The position numbers and the translations under genes were made by a program. A model generated the notes under the pieces. It was not told where the DNA came from and made no database searches. It saw only the letters and a program-made list of their open reading frames with translations. 64,000 nt of DNA from positions 6,301,237 to 6,365,236 of the forward strand of contig OX388307.1 of the NCBI GenBank assembly GCA_947579605.1, read 5' to 3'. This DNA is from Athripsodes cinereus. Lineage: Eukaryota; Arthropoda; Insecta; Trichoptera; Leptoceridae. Shown in pieces: positions 36,200 through 46,816 of the stretch; within the stretch, counting starts at the first letter, position 1; each line of letters opens with the position of its first letter.

Positions 36200-37933
36200 A
36201 TGATGTCTGAATTAAACAAAAACTATAGAGGGAAGTATGGAAGCTGGTCTGAAGATGATTTACAAAGAGCCATAGCAGCATATAAAAACGGAGACTATGG
36301 ATTAAACGAGTGTGCGAGAACATATTGTGTGCCAAAAGCAACCATAAGAAGGCACGCCCTTGAAAAAAATACTAACAAGAATGGAGTGAAGGTATTGGGT
36401 AGGCAGTCTACGTTCGATACTGAAATGGAGAAACTTCTGACTGATCATGTCCTCGAACTTGAACGTTCTTTTTTTGGTCTATCAATTAAAGAACTTTGTA
36501 GGCTAGCATTTGATCTTGCAGAGAAACAAGGCTTAGCCCATACATTTAACAAAGAGAAGAAAATGGCAGGAAAGAAATGGTTTTATAGTTTTATGAAACG
36601 AAATCCTTCACTTAGTGTTCGACGCCCGGAATCGACTTCCTTGGCCAGAGCAAAAGGTTTTAATAGGGAAAACGTTGACCACTTCTTTGACCTATTAGAA
36701 AGTACCGTTATAAAATTTGAAATAACAGGTGATCGGATGTTCAATGTTGATGAATCCGGATACACCACAGTACAAAAGCGTCCACAAAAAATCATAGGCG
36801 AGAAGGGAAAACACCAAATAGGAGCCATTACGAGTGGAGAACGTGGCGTTAACACAACAATGGTTTGTGCAGTGAGTGCTGCAGGTGTTTATATCCCGCC
36901 TATGATAATATTTAAGGGAAAAAGATGGAATGATGACTTGAAGATCGGAGCGCCTCCGGGAAGCATAGTAAAGATGTCCGATACGGGATACATCAATTCG
37001 GAATTGTTTGTTGAGTGGCTGAATCATTTTAAAAATCACACGAATTGCAGTAAAGAGAACAAAATTCTCCTTTTGCTGGATGGACATACAACGCACAGCA
37101 AAAATCTTGCAGCTTGGGAAATAGCGAGGGAAAATGGCATCATTTTGCTTCAGTTACCTGGTCACACAACACACCGTTTGCAGCCTCTCGACGTTGCATT
37201 TTTTGGTCCATTACAAAGTTATTTCATCCAAGCACAAGAAAAGTTCCTACATACATACAAAGGTCATCAGATTAAACATACAAATATTGCAACACTTCTA
37301 AATGAAGCGTACGGGAGAGCTGCCACCGTAGGAAATGCTCAAAGCGCATTTCGGGCCCCAGGCATATGGCCAGTAAATCGTCACGTTTTCCAAGACCATC
37401 ATTTTGCTCCAGCTGACGTTCTTCTTCCTGAGCCACCTGAACAACCGTCCAACATTGAACCAACAACATCATCCTTAACACAAGCGGATTCTGAATCTTC
37501 AGATGAAATTGACGACAGCGACAATGATGCCAACTACCAACCAAAAAAAAAATATAGAAAATTCATAAATGTGCTAAATGAAATATCACCCAAGCCGAAA
37601 CTTTCGAGGAATCCACATAGTACCACAAGAAAGCGAAGATGCGGTGATGGGAAAGCACAGAAAGCAGTTCTTATAACTAGCAGTCCATACAAAATAGAAT
37701 TGGAACAGATGAAAGAAAGAGGAAAAAAGAATGAAGTAAATAAAAAATCGAACATGCCATCAACCAGCAAATCTGAAGACATAATTGAATCTGAATGGTA
37801 TTGTTTTCTTTGCAATAAAATTAAAAAAGGTAGCATGATCCAATGCATGTTATGTGAAAAATGGGTGCACACAAAATGTGCACGTATAAAAGCCAGCGAA
37901 AAACAATTTTTCTGTTTAAAGTGCATCGCTTAA
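36200..37933 (+). CDS. pogo/Tigger-family transposase with C-terminal PHD-like finger
   Basis: A 577-residue protein, uninterrupted, predicted to cut and paste DNA at TA sites in the nucleus. Residues about 13-55 form a psq-type helix-turn-helix (SWSEDDLQRAIAAYKNGDYG). About 75-150 is a CENP-B-like second helix-turn-helix ending KWFYSFMKRNPSLS. The DDE_1 catalytic domain spans about 175-400, with D184 (FNVDESGY), D294 (LLLDGHTTHS) and D331 (HRLQPLDVAFF); 36 residues separate the last two. An acidic linker (about 430-445, SESSDEIDDSDNDAN) and basic patches (KKKYRK, RKRR) precede a zinc finger at 535-575 with pattern C-x2-C-x10-C-x2-C-x4-H-x2-C-x11-C-x2-C, the C4HC3 order of PHD fingers. The start is ATG-ATG directly after an in-frame TAA; either Met could be used. 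All catalytic residues are present. Activity is inference. Confidence 0.96.
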   Translation: MMSELNKNYRGKYGSWSEDDLQRAIAAYKNGDYGLNECARTYCVPKATIRRHALEKNTNKNGVKVLGRQSTFDTEMEKLLTDHVLELERSFFGLSIKELCRLAFDLAEKQGLAHTFNKEKKMAGKKWFYSFMKRNPSLSVRRPESTSLARAKGFNRENVDHFFDLLESTVIKFEITGDRMFNVDESGYTTVQKRPQKIIGEKGKHQIGAITSGERGVNTTMVCAVSAAGVYIPPMIIFKGKRWNDDLKIGAPPGSIVKMSDTGYINSELFVEWLNHFKNHTNCSKENKILLLLDGHTTHSKNLAAWEIARENGIILLQLPGHTTHRLQPLDVAFFGPLQSYFIQAQEKFLHTYKGHQIKHTNIATLLNEAYGRAATVGNAQSAFRAPGIWPVNRHVFQDHHFAPADVLLPEPPEQPSNIEPTTSSLTQADSESSDEIDDSDNDANYQPKKKYRKFINVLNEISPKPKLSRNPHSTTRKRRCGDGKAQKAVLITSSPYKIELEQMKERGKKNEVNKKSNMPSTSKSEDIIESEWYCFLCNKIKKGSMIQCMLCEKWVHTKCARIKASEKQFFCLKCIA

Positions 37934-38162
37934 AATTTATTATTAAATTTCTATTACCTATTCGTTAAAAAAAATTATATAGGTATTTTATACTTAAAAT
38001 TTATTTGTCGTATTTTTTTATAATCTTATTAGTATTTATTTTATTATATTTTTTTTAGTAATTTTGCATCTATTATTTGTTATAAAAATCTATATATTTT
38101 ATACATAAAATTTATTTCTTACATTTTTTGTAATTTTATTAGTATTCTTGGTTTGTTCTCTT

Positions 38163-38168
38163 AATAAA
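38163..38168 (+). terminator. polyadenylation signal of transposase gene
   Basis: AATAAA about 230 bp after the stop codon, followed by a T-rich stretch, still inside the element. Other A/T-rich hexamer variants lie closer, so this is the best but not the only candidate. Confidence 0.5.
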
Positions 38169-38223
38169 AATAAAGACTTTTTTTTAAAACTTATTGGTGG
38201 TTCATTCTAGGAAACCAGTGGTT

Positions 38224-38251
38224 CAATTAAGGAAACTAGTTTCCTTAATTG
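38224..38251. promoter_or_regulatory. 28-bp perfect palindrome, subterminal in pogo element
   Basis: A perfect dyad centred on AAGGAAACTAGTTTCCTT, extended by CAATT/AATTG on both sides. It overlaps a TTGGACCG motif (38249-38256) like those beside the left end. Probably a dimer binding site for the element's own transposase or a host factor; function inferred. Confidence 0.75.
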
Positions 38252-38416
38252 GACCGTTTCCCGATGTTTAGTTTTCTTTGATTTCCCAATTAACTAGTTC
38301 AATTTTCGTAAAACAAAGTATGTAATCATAAAGGTAATACTACAGGCTTTGGAACACCAGTTACCTTTTTCTGTTTCGTTACCTCCTTTCTACGTGGTGA
38401 ACAAAAATATAGAAAA

Positions 38417-38441
38417 TGGTCCATTCTAGGCAACCCTCCCC
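38417..38441 (-). repeat. right TIR of pogo element
   Basis: Reads inward from the right end as GGGGAGGGTTGCC then TAGAATGGACCA. The first 13 bp are identical to the left end, and TGGACC is shared after a short mismatch. Confidence 0.93.
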
Positions 38442-39170
38442 TATTGCTTACTGTAAGGATGTTTGGAGGGTGTATTACAAAGTACAAACATACATTCATC
38501 TTTAGAAAAATTAGTGGTTTGGTAAGTACTTTTCAATAATGCAATGTTGCATAAACATTGTTACAGAATGTTGTAAAGGTGCAGCAATTGTTATAAAATG
38601 TGATAATTTTTACAGCTTTTCATTGAATCGGTGATAAAACTCGCGTTAATTTTACTGCAGGTACGATCATAATGTTCCTAAACACTTTCTTATAGAGAAG
38701 TCTTTCATACACAAGGAAGCAAATATTCTCTCAGAACCGTAAGTAAATAATAACTAACATTGAAACCTATGTAGATATAACAACTAAAAAATAAAAGAAA
38801 TAAATTCATATCCGATTATATATAATTGGTACCTATACCAAAGTACATATTTTTTAAAATGGTTACTTCATTATTTATTCATTTTCATTTTAAATATTCA
38901 TTCTACACCTAATAAAGAAATCTCTTAATTTGCAAAACAGTATTTTCTGTACAGTATTACGTATCCTACATAATATTGTGCATATTAGCTAGGAACTTGA
39001 GTAATGTGCATTGCTCTCGCATTAACTACCACTGTACGTATAAACAAAGAAACTTTGATTTATTTATGTTTTCTTATTTACCTATTGAAAATCTTAAAAA
39101 AATTCATGTTGTGCATAATTAAAATGACATAGATATCTAGTAGCTACATGACAGTGTTTGAGTTCACAAA

Positions 39171-39255
39171 CTGTTTAAAAAAACTAGCTTTCGAATTCAG
39201 ACAAATGGATACCCTGTTTAAAAAAACTAGCTTTCGAATTCAGACAAATGGGTAC
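39171..39255. repeat. 43-bp tandem duplication
   Basis: Two units beginning CTGTTTAAAAAAACTAGC and ending ACAAATGG(A/G)TACC, adjacent, with one difference. It lies immediately before a SINE head. Confidence 0.92.
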
Positions 39256-39270
39256 CTAGATTCAAAACTG

Positions 39271-39490
39271 GTGTGGCGCAGGAATAATGCTTTGAGTCAC
39301 GAGAACCCGGGTTCAATTCTCGGTCAGGACAAAATTAAGAATGACCTTTCTCTTATTGTCCTGGGTCTAGGTGTTACATGTAGGTACCTATTATGTTTAG
39401 TGCATTGTATATGTGTATCGTTGCGTTAGTACCCGTAATACAAGATTCATAATCTGAGTTTGAGACTAGCTCGATTTGCGTAGGTAAATT
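39271..39490 (+). mobile_element. tRNA-derived SINE, copy 2
   Basis: GTGTGGCGCAGGAATAATGC (A-box region), AGAACCCGGGTTCAATTCTC (good B box at about 39309-39320), then AAAATTAAGAATGACCTTTC and TCCTGGGTCTAGGTGTTACA. The best-preserved head among the three copies. Confidence 0.85.
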
Positions 39491-41447
39491 GTCACATATT
39501 ATGCTATTTTAAATAATTACGAAACTCACTTTTTTCAATAGTTTGAATACGCAAAACTCGCTAAATATATGGAACAAAAATATTTTAATTATTTACCGAA
39601 GACATATAATTAAGAATATTACACAACAGACATCTCATCAGTAGGTACTCACGCAGGTGTGAAAATCCAGTCGAATGCGAAAACTTCGTTTAGCACATTC
39701 TTATAATAATTATGAATAGTGTTATACATCTCTATTTATTGGCAGTTTCACGCACTGAAACCATAGCGGCTCTATAATCACTAGTAAGCGAGTGGATGGC
39801 CTTCATAGATAGAGAAGAATAGAACAAATAAAAATAGACCGTTATGGTGAACAGGAGGTAATGGGTACTTTCATACACAAGTTATTACAGTAGCAATAAG
39901 ATAGTACCTACAAGTTAATAAAAAATGGTCTAGACATGACTATATACCTAACACACTTATAATATCATCATAATGATAGTTTTTTTTTAATATTTTATTC
40001 TAATTACATTTACGAAAATAGTTGAAGGCATTAGACAGCGAAGTAGAAAATATAATACTTTTGGTTGCCATCAACGTAGGTATTTAAAAATAGCATTCTC
40101 AGTCTAATTATACTACGACTACGACGCTCCCCCGTGAGGGATACAAAATTTAATCGACCTACGCAACAAAGAAATAGATAAGAAAATTAGTAACAAGTAC
40201 CCTATATAAATTTAGGTACACGTGTGCACATTTATAAACGTATCTATAATTTGCATATTAGTATATACTCTTTTGTTTTTCCTTGCCTCTGTTTAATTTC
40301 ATTTTTCCTGCTGAGATCGCCTTGGCCAAAAGCTGTTATAGTCTTAGTGCAAGGTGATGTTTTTAGAATAATAAAAATAATCTTACATGTCTAGGGATCT
40401 ACAATTTTACACATAACGTATATATTTAATATTTTAATTCTCATTGTGCACGTGTGTGTTAATTCTATTTTTTTTTTACATCACTCAAATTTTCTCACAA
40501 TGTAAATACTTTAAAAATAACTTACCAAAGAAATAATATTGTAGACTGCAAAAAACAAAACGCTCAAATTTTTTTGTGAAAAAAAAAACCCACAAAAATT
40601 TGCACTAAACTTACACGAAGGAAAACAATCACAATTTTACAGCAAAAGTGTGAAATATTATGAGAAAATCGGTTTTGGCAGTTTTGAAAACAAAATAAAA
40701 TTTAAAATTTGAACATTATTCAAAACGATGAAACAAACTAAAACATTGGTATAAAAGTGAAATTCATAATTATTGTTTAAAAAAACAAAATAAAAATGTA
40801 AGTAAAATAATCAAATAGTACTTAACTACCTACATAAAAAAAAAATATTTAAGAAATACAAAATCGTTTATTCCCGAATTTTGATTGCCTTTTATTTGGA
40901 ATTTCGAATTTGTTATTTAATTTAAATTAATTATCTTTCAAAATTGATATCAAATTCACCACTTGCAATAAAAAATTATACGGCGTTAAATGCATGTGTG
41001 CGCACGAGAGCGACCGAGATCAGCAACCACCAACTACAAAGTACAACAAAACAATAATAATAATAACAGCAGTGGAAGGTAGAGATTGCGAACCCGGCAA
41101 TAATATTATACCTATAGTAGGGTTCACTTTAATCCCCCCTTCCGTCCTCTCGCTCCTTGGGCCCTTTGCGTCACCCCCCTTCCTCTCTTTCGTCCCGCTA
41201 GTACGTTATACATTGTGAGAAAGACACTACTAATTATGTACAAGCAGCGAAAACGTTCACTCACTCAATTACATTTCTGCAGTAAAAAAGTTTTTGAGTG
41301 TCCTGCAAAAGGCAGGAAATAGTAATTAAACTACCTAGGTAGCTGCCAAATGTTACATTCTTAAAAAAAAAAACTCTACTGCACAATCACGGTATATTAT
41401 CCTACAAGTGGGGTGAACAGCGGACTAACGGCATGCTTAATCGTGGT

Positions 41448-41590
41448 TAGATGGAAGAAATCATTTCAGAGTGATAATCTCGCCACTGCATCGTCTTAGT
41501 ATTTTGAATTGTTTTGTTAACACTGTCATATAATGATGATGTGTAAAAAAATAAAACAAATAAATAAATATAAATAAAAATGCATATTGC
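41448..41590 (+). mobile_element. LINE 3' end fragment (GGTTAGATGGAAGAAAT family)
   Basis: GGTTAGATGGAAGAAATCA, GTGATAATCTCGCCACTGCA, ..., ending AAATAAATAAATATAAATAA. Same order as 7516-7698. A short SINE-like scrap (CACGGTATATTATCC...ACAAGTGGGGT) lies just upstream at 41389-41430. Confidence 0.75.
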
Positions 41591-41601
41591 CCTCTCCATG
41601 C

Positions 41602-41755
41602 AATTTGAAAAAGTCAATCAGGATGGTTGGCACGCCTCATCGCTGAATAGGAGATATTAATTGTCTTATACGTGAGGTTTTACAACCCCTACCCTTCACA
41701 GGACACTCGAAAACGTACAGATAAAAGCGGTAGTCATATTCTTTACCTGGTAAAA
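41602..41755 (-). mobile_element. SINE-like family, 5'/middle part, reversed
   Basis: GTCAATCAGGATGGTTGGCA, GCCTCATCGCTGAATAG, then CACAGGACACTCGAAAACGT and TTCTTTACCTGG at the family's 5' end. The 3' third is missing. Confidence 0.75.
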
Positions 41756-42395
41756 TACGATAAAGAAAATAATTATGTAACAAATAACATTAGGTAGGTA
41801 TATAATTATTGTATTAAAATAATAAAATGGATGCTCCATTTCACAATTTAAATAGATACACTATATATGATTTTGTAAATTTTATAATGTGTGTGATGAC
41901 AACGTTCAAGACGAGAGTTCGAGGGCTCGAATCTTGCTGAAGACTGATTATTCGACATTCACAGTACAAGCTTGTTGTGAAGAGGAGCTATGGAAAATAA
42001 TTATCGCAAACATAAATTTATACTATTGTATTGAATATTTTGTTAGTAGCCATAAAGCATCGAAACAATGTTGTACCTGAGTTGATTTTTATAATAACGC
42101 AGGAGAGATAATATTACCTAGCCAAAGTGATCACTTTTATGAGCCATACATAATTATAATGAAATAATTATAAATACTGAAACTGTAGAAATTGAACTAT
42201 AGATATATAAAATAAAATTATGACCTGAACACTGTTTTATGTGTACCTACTAGATATATTGTATAAATTATATTTGCAAAACTAAAAGGAAATAACTACT
42301 TTGTCACATGTTTCACAATGATAAAATTAAAGTCACTGTTTAAAATTGTGGCTGATCATAGAATTATTATTTTATTAATTTAGGTATCAATTTAT
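41756..42395. other. no recognisable gene
   Basis: AT-rich. Around 41893-41940 a GACAACGTTCAAGACGAGAG / TTCGAGGGCTCGAATC stretch vaguely resembles a tRNA-derived SINE head, too diverged to call. Confidence 0.4.
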
Positions 42396-42607
42396 ACTAT
42401 CACGGAATATCCCACAAGAGAGGTAACCAGTAGACTAACTGCATGTCATAAACACGCGGGTCGTCCTCTCCGCGCCAATAAAAGCGAAGACATTTAGCAC
42501 GGGTGGCATACCTCATGGCTTAACTGAAGATGTTAAATGTTTTAAACGACTCATTTACAGGATGCAGGAAAACTAGCCGTAAAGAGTGGGAGGCCAATTA
42601 TTTACCG
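42396..42607 (-). mobile_element. SINE-like family, near-complete, reversed
   Basis: CTATCACGGAATATCCCACA, GGTAACCAGTAGACTAACTG, CGGGTCGTCCTCTCCGCGCC, GGTGGCATACCTCATGGC, AGAGTGGGAGGCC, TTACCGGGAGCTCCACGG. Colinear with 31789-32046 in reverse along its full length. Confidence 0.88.
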
Positions 42608-42810
42608 GGAGCTCCACGGAGTATACCTAAATACTATACTATACTATACCTACTTCTTGAACTGACCGTTGGTACTGAAAAGCTATTCCATACAATCATG
42701 TAACCTTATCCATAGTTGTCAATACAGTAGGTATATCCCTTCTGTACATTTTCTGTGTATCAATTAGAATCCAATAAGAGTATACAAAGACCAACAGGAA
42801 TCTCATAAGT

Positions 42811-42935
42811 CTACCATTAAGGCATACTCCACAAATGTGGTAGCTAGCAGGCCATCGGCATGTAATAAATATGCAAGCCGTAATCTCCGTCCTGACAACA
42901 AATTAAAACATTCAGGATGGGTGCCATATTTCATT
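42811..42935 (-). mobile_element. SINE-like family, 3' half, reversed
   Basis: CCATTAAGGCATACTCCACA, GGTAGCTAGCAGGCCATCGG, ACATTCAGGATGGGTGCCAT. Truncated before the family's 5' end. Confidence 0.8.
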
Positions 42936-43132
42936 TTCCGTATTGAGATAAAGTCAATAATAATATCTATAAGGAGTTTATAATAAAATATACCTACATA
43001 CCTACAACTAAATATTCATTATGACATAATTATGAAAACTAAACACTATGGTAAAATAATACAGAATGTAAAGTACATATTATAGAAGAAGTGCATGATG
43101 TATAATTACCTTATCTACTCTTTGAATCTTAC

Positions 43133-43325
43133 ACCCCGGGTATCCCCAGTAAAGATTAATAAGTTTTTGAATATCCTGTAAAAGGTAGGTATTCCTAAAA
43201 CATCTCGCATAAGACATTTCAAATCTTCAATTCAGAGATGAGATATGACACCCATACCGAATGTTTTAATTTGATAAGCACGTTTTTTTACATGCAGTTA
43301 ATTCGCTAGCTAATCCCACTTCTTT
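43133..43325 (+). mobile_element. SINE-like family, diverged copy
   Basis: CACCCCGGGTATCCCCAGTA, TATCCTGTAAAAGGTAGG, CAGAGATGAGATATGACACC, CATACCGAATGTTTTAATTT, CGCTAGCTAATCCCACTTC. More diverged than its neighbours. Confidence 0.7.
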
Positions 43326-44084
43326 GATTTTTCCACTATCTACAGATAGTTGATGCATGATGAAATTTATTTGAATTGGTAAATTAACTAACAACTAGGT
43401 AATTCACACACACATGCCAGTAATATGATAATTATAATAATTATTATGTACCTATATAATAAAATACCTACTATACACGTATTATCTTCATGAACTACTT
43501 TCCCTCTTATCACAAAACAAAAATAAAAACAAAGACTTTTATTGTTTTAGGTAATACGTACACTCACACGTACTTTAAGATATGTAGGTATTATATAAAT
43601 ATCTAAATTAATCAATTACTTAATTAATTTAACTATATTTTAATTATTCCTTCAATTAGGAGATCTTGTATACTGTGCATCACTTTAAAACACCTGAGTA
43701 AGAGCAAATGAAGTAAACATTATACTACGTTATATGTATCAATTAATTTTATTTTAATTTCATCACTAACTAACCATCTTAGAAGAGAGAAAAAAATGTG
43801 TAAAACACACACTGCAGGCGTATGACAATTTGTTGTGTACTGAACACATGATGATGATTGACGAATCAATCACTTAATGGTTAATTTCTATTAAAAATCT
43901 TGTGTGCGAGTGTGCGGTGGTTCATATTATTATATTCAGTGACATAAACAGTTAGTTTTTAGCGAGCAAAACGTTTCTATGCACATTATTATACGTTCAA
44001 GCAAAAATTATAAATTAATTACTTGTCCACATTCAAGCAATAATATTATTAAGTATTAAACGATATATTAGGGTTATTTATAAA
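43326..44084. other. no recognisable gene
   Basis: AT-rich, nothing identified. Confidence 0.45.
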
Positions 44085-44366
44085 CCTGACGCGAAAGTAA
44101 TACCTAGTCTTTCTTGCCTTTGAGTCACGAGGTCCTGGGTTAGATTACCGACCGGGGTAAAAAAAAGAATGACCTTTTTCAAATTGTTCTGGGTCTGGGT
44201 GTTACATGTTTTGTGTGTTAGTACCCATAATACAATATTAATATATTTGCGACCAACTCGAAGTGAATTATGAATTTGTGACTGTTGTAAAATGACATTT
44301 TCATAGTAATTTCTGTATATTAAGGGCTTAGGCCGTTTATTTTAATAAATAAATAAATAAATAAAC
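44085..44366 (+). mobile_element. tRNA-derived SINE, copy 3, with LINE-like 3' tail
   Basis: Head with CCTGACGCGAAAGTAATACC and a decayed B box (GGGTTAGATTACC at about 44137). Body GAATGACCTTTTTCAAATTG, TTCTGGGTCTGGGTGTTACA, and a 3' end AAGGGCTTAGGCCGTTTATT followed by AAAT repeats. That terminus resembles the LINE ending at 46908 (AAGGCGCAAGCCGTATATTT plus AAAT repeats), suggesting it uses that LINE's reverse transcriptase. Confidence 0.85.
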
Positions 44367-44828
44367 ACTTTACCTAAATAAAAGTTCTTGAACGATGTCA
44401 TGTCAAGTATTTGTGTAATTTTGGATTTGTGAATGGCAAATGCAATACGACTCAGAGAAAAATCTGTTTTATATTACCACTAGGTACCTAAATATATTAT
44501 AGCATATCCCAACAGTGGGGTAGCCTGCAGACTGGCAGCATATCTCTCTATGGAACTCCATATTTTCGAATTATTATATTATCTACAATTTGGAAGTATT
44601 AAAACTTTAACAGCTTACTAGAAGCCGAGCAAGAACACCAACATTGATGAGGATATATATAGAAAAAAAACATCTTTCAATGATATTCGTCTAAAGGTAA
44701 AGTTATAGAGGTCAGTTGCCTCAAAATGATTTTGTGAGTTGTCGGAAAGGGCATTTTGCTAAATAGCCCAACTTTTAGTGGATGGCTAAAGTTCTAGAAG
44801 AACGTGTTGAACAAAAATAAGAAAACAT

Positions 44829-44930
44829 TATTTATTTATTTATTTACATAATAAACGGCTGTATCAGCCTTCCCAAATAATACAAATAAAAAGTAACAGT
44901 CAAGAGAAATAATGCATAAAGAGAAAAACA
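44829..44930 (-). mobile_element. LINE 3' end fragment, reversed
   Basis: TTATTTATTTATTTACATAA, then TAAACGGCTGTATCAGCCTT. It mirrors the LINE tail at 46908-46960 (TTATTTATGAAATATACGGC, TTGCGCCTTT). A short truncated copy with the GGCTG...CAGCC hairpin. Confidence 0.65.
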
Positions 44931-46816
44931 ATAGGTAGGTAATACAAAAATATTATGCAAAGTCTTGTGCACACAGAGGGATTTGTTGGAAATTAAACGA
45001 TAGTGTTATATCCCTAATTGTAACAATTGGCTCAGATTATTTGAATCCAACCTAGAAGGATAAATGTACATAGCCTTTATAGCTATTCTCTATTGCTAGA
45101 GATATCTCTCTGTCTCTCTCTCTCGTTCGAAACCTACTAACAAAAGTATCACTCTCTTTGGGAACAAGTGTTTTTGAGTTAATTAAGTATCCTTAATTTC
45201 AACGAGATCCACTTACACCAAAATGCACTTGACGACCAAATTCAGGAAGTAGCATAATCTGATGGTGGGTACTGGGTATATAGGTACATCAGCTGTTCAA
45301 TGTTTCAAAATGAAATTGTAGTGATAGTAATTGTTGTGTTTGTGATGTGATGTGCCCATTACTCTCTACTCTCTACAAGTATAGATAGATAGGTATAAAG
45401 TGATTTTGTGTAAGCGACCTTGCTCCGTTATCACAACCAATACAGATAATAGCGTAATATCTACGGAAAGTAATGTACGAAATGAGAGTGGAGATAGTAT
45501 ACCTATTGGTGCCAAGCCAATATAGTTTTATATTTACATACACAGAAACACACACGACACCTAATATTTAAATAATCAAAGAAAAGTGCTTTTCTATGTA
45601 AGAATTATGTTGCAGGATGGCTTTTTCTGAGGTCACAATTTTAGCATTACAACGTATCTATGGGAATGAAACCAAAAAAATTCAACGATGTTTTTTTTAC
45701 GTTGACGTTGTTCGTCTCAGAAAATTAGACAACAGAAAAATAATTAAACCCCAATGGTTGTAATAAGGGATGACTTTTCCTTAGCGTCGTTTGAACGATA
45801 AGTACAATAGAATTAGTAAAAAAATCTCAAATGTGCTGCTTTACATTCTGGCAGAGGGCAATTCAGCTTGCACAATAAAAATAAATTATCAAATGTATAA
45901 TCGATGCAAAATGTGCATAGACTGAAGAATTTGTATGTATATAGACACAAACATTTATACGAAACTAAAAACACTCCGAGGTAAAGCAAATGTTTCTAGA
46001 CACACCAATTGACAGCAACACATAATAATGATAAGATTACCTACCTTACTCGTGTATTATTTATACTTATTTATTTTATTCCAAACTGAACGTGGGTTGA
46101 TTGGCTACTGTATTATTTTCGTTGGATTTAATAAGTTCCGAGTCAGCTTTCAGGAGATTCCGCTCCCATCATCATTGTAGCGTTAAGTCTCTTAAAAATA
46201 CTATAAAACGTTTTATATTTTTACTAATTTAACATGAACTTCCAATAAGTATCCCGAGTCGACAAAATTGAATTCCTATATAAGTGCTGCACTTTTTTTA
46301 TATATTTAAATAAACGTCTACAAATTCACAATAATCGTTGGTTAAACACCGCTAGTCTATGCAAATCCTAATGCAAACGCCTCTAAGAGCCCCTAATCCC
46401 TTACCCTCTTCCACCACGCCACATCCAGACTAATTCTGATTTTAACAAATTTTATGAACGTCATTATTTTTTGTTTAACTCTACAGATTATTTATTGCTG
46501 ATCAGTATTTTAACTTAGTATATACGTTATATTATCTATGTGGCGTTCCGTCCTTTCTCCCTAACCCACTTGGAAAATGGTGTAAAGGTACAGTTAACTA
46601 TCTACAATGTAATAATGTAATATCATAATTATTTTTTATATACACGCTCTTGTTTTTTTATTTAATTTAAATGCATTTATTAATTTGATTGCCAAAATGT
46701 CACATATAATATTATCGTCTTCTAAAAATATTTAAATTGTGTTGAAATTATCACTCAATTCTTCAATAGTTCGCATCCATACAATCACTATGTGGATAGT
46801 ATGAAAATGAAGACAA
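44931..46816. other. no recognisable gene
   Basis: AT-rich. A CT-repeat run lies near 45105-45125. No open frame with a known family. Confidence 0.45.

Larger units (their letters stand above)
35646..38441 (+). mobile_element. complete pogo/Tigger-type DNA transposon
   Basis: A 2796-bp element flanked by TA on both sides (35644-35645, 38442-38443). Ends are GGGGAGGGTTGCC, perfect for 13 bp, then GAAGTTGGACC against TAGAATGGACC. It contains one intact transposase gene, an apparent 5'UTR intron, a polyadenylation signal, and subterminal TTGGACC motifs and palindromes that are likely transposase binding sites. With intact ends, target duplication and open frame, it is a candidate autonomous element. 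Confidence 0.95.
38444..41385. other. gene-free; tandem duplication and SINE
   Basis: Contains a 43-bp tandem duplication (39171-39255) and a tRNA-derived SINE (39271-39490). A less AT-rich patch at 40985-41220 includes a pyrimidine-rich CCCCCCTTCCGTCC-type stretch. It could be regulatory, but I see no core promoter set that supports it. Near 41290-41320 there is a SINE-like scrap (GAGTGTCCTGCAAAAGGCAG). Confidence 0.45.

Noticed and set aside
36583..37926. Minus-strand open frames inside the pogo transposase gene
   Set aside because: Shadows of the plus-strand coding region, which has clear domains and catalytic residues.
39300..39325. tRNA gene
   Set aside because: A and B boxes are present but no full cloverleaf follows; the body matches other SINE copies.
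40985..41220. Host gene exon or promoter
   Set aside because: Less AT-rich and with an open frame, but low-complexity (runs of C and CAA/AAT) with no family resemblance and no supported splice sites or core promoter.
45600..45700. Exon with TTGCAG acceptor
   Set aside because: An acceptor-like site precedes a short open stretch, but there is no donor, no homology and no reading frame continuity.
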